A stretch of DNA of 9,080 bases from Pseudomonadota bacterium. GTDB taxonomy: Bacteria > Pseudomonadota > Alphaproteobacteria > Rhizobiales > Beijerinckiaceae. The stretch lies in NCBI GenBank assembly GCA_023386155.1, contig JAEWKH010000047.1, forward strand, positions 1 to 9,080. Reading direction: 5' to 3'. The first letter of the stretch is position 1. Each line of letters begins with the position of its first letter. Under the pieces are notes generated by a model, which worked only from the letters and a program-made list of their open reading frames with translations, made no database searches and was not told the origin of the DNA. The position numbers and the translations under genes were made by a program. Shown here in pieces: positions 8,749-9,080 of the stretch.

Positions 8749-8775
8749 GGTTGCAGGCGGTGCCTGCAGCCTTTT
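8749..8775 (+). terminator. Intrinsic terminator of RTX-B
   Basis: GGTTGCAGGC / GCCTGCAGCC around GGT forms a 10-bp stem with one G-U pair in RNA, followed directly by TTTT. It begins 23 bases after the RTX-B stop and separates this gene from ssb. Confidence 0.85.
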
Positions 8776-8929
8776 CGTTGCGGAAGGCTGGGATGTTCCC
8801 CGGTTCGCAGGGGACAGGATTCCTCGCTGCGCAGCGGCGCGGCGAAACCGGCCGAAATCTAATCTGGGGACAGGCCTGTGCAGAACGGGCTGCCCAGCTT
8901 GCCTCCCGGGCCTCGCGGCACCAGAACAG

Positions 8930-8945
8930 CCTCATGCGAATGAGG
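8930..8945 (+). promoter_or_regulatory. Hairpin overlapping the ssb ribosome-binding site
   Basis: CCTCAT / ATGAGG with the loop GCGA forms a 6-bp stem closed by a GNRA-type tetraloop. Its right arm contains most of the ssb Shine-Dalgarno sequence GAGGAG (8942-8947). In mRNA it could lower ribosome access to ssb. The structure is seen in the sequence; the effect is inferred. No LexA box (GTTC-N7-GTTC) was found in 8726-8953. Confidence 0.45.
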
Positions 8946-8953
8946 AGTGCCCG

Positions 8954-9080
8954 ATGGCAGGCAGCGTGAACAAGGTGATATTGGTGGGCAATCTGGGTCG
9001 GGACCCGGAGGTTCGGCGTCTGTCGAACGGGGAGCCTGTGGTGAACCTTCGGATCGCCACGTCGGAGACCTGGAAGGACA
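8954..9080 (+). CDS. ssb: Single-stranded DNA-binding protein, N-terminal part (cut by window edge)
   Basis: The first 42 codons read MAGSVNKVILVGNLGRDPEV, then RRLSNGEPVVNLRIATSETW. This is the start of the OB-fold of bacterial SSB, where VNKVILVGNLGRDPE is nearly invariant. SSB coats single-stranded DNA during replication, recombination and repair as a homotetramer. The start is supported by GAGGAG six bases upstream. It faces away from uvrA as in many proteobacteria, but two RTX genes lie between. The rest of the OB-fold and the acidic C-terminal tip are outside the window. Confidence 0.96.
   Translation, partial: MAGSVNKVILVGNLGRDPEVRRLSNGEPVVNLRIATSETWKD

Noticed and set aside
8793..8806. 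GTTC direct repeat (GTTCCCCGGTTC) upstream of ssb as a LexA box
   Set aside because: The two GTTC units are four bases apart, not the seven needed for the alphaproteobacterial LexA box.
7904..8935. A 343-codon open frame on the minus strand covering the end of RTX-B and the ssb leader
   Set aside because: It is antisense to clear RTX nonapeptides and runs through the RTX-B terminator; no motif was recognised.

Overview
The window looks like chromosomal DNA of a GC-rich alphaproteobacterium of the order Hyphomicrobiales (Rhizobiales), most likely a relative of Microvirga or Methylobacterium. The basis is the alphaproteobacterial UvrA (first zinc site CPVSGF, long Lys/Ala tail), the uvrA/ssb neighbourhood and the codon use. 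The genus is an inference from remembered family features, not from a search.

Layout. At the left edge is the 5' end of a class I SAM-dependent methyltransferase gene (minus strand, cut by the window edge). Divergent from it is a complete gene for a nitronate monooxygenase-like flavoprotein (346-1422, plus), followed by a strong hairpin (1528-1551). Next is a small broken gene on the minus strand (1563-1804) for a SEC-C zinc-motif protein that needs two +1 frame changes to be read. uvrA fills 1915-4902 on the minus strand. A LexA-box-like sequence lies about 110 bases upstream of its start. The window ends with the start of ssb on the plus strand (8954 onward).

uvrA and ssb are divergent close neighbours in many proteobacteria. 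Here about 4 kb separates them, and that space holds two divergent genes for RTX (glycine/aspartate nonapeptide, calcium-binding) proteins. RTX-A (5115-6668, minus) is almost entirely beta-roll, with 23 uninterrupted nonapeptides including three copies of a 108-bp higher-order repeat. RTX-B (7079-8725, plus) has about seven beta-propeller-like repeats followed by a short RTX block. Both share a head motif (GTA-DD-GSKF) and a similar C-terminal end typical of type I secretion substrates, and neither has a Sec signal. No type I transporter genes lie in the window. Each RTX gene ends in its own intrinsic terminator. The 410-bp region between them carries the same 14-bp AT-rich element, GAAATAAAATAACA, upstream of each start in mirrored orientation, plus several dyads. 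The pair therefore looks like a self-contained, jointly controlled module placed inside an old DNA-repair neighbourhood.

The most rewarding items for a second look are the RTX pair with its mirrored control element, the propeller-RTX fusion, and the SEC-C gene, whose two frame breaks both fall on UUU codons where a +1 slip could re-pair.
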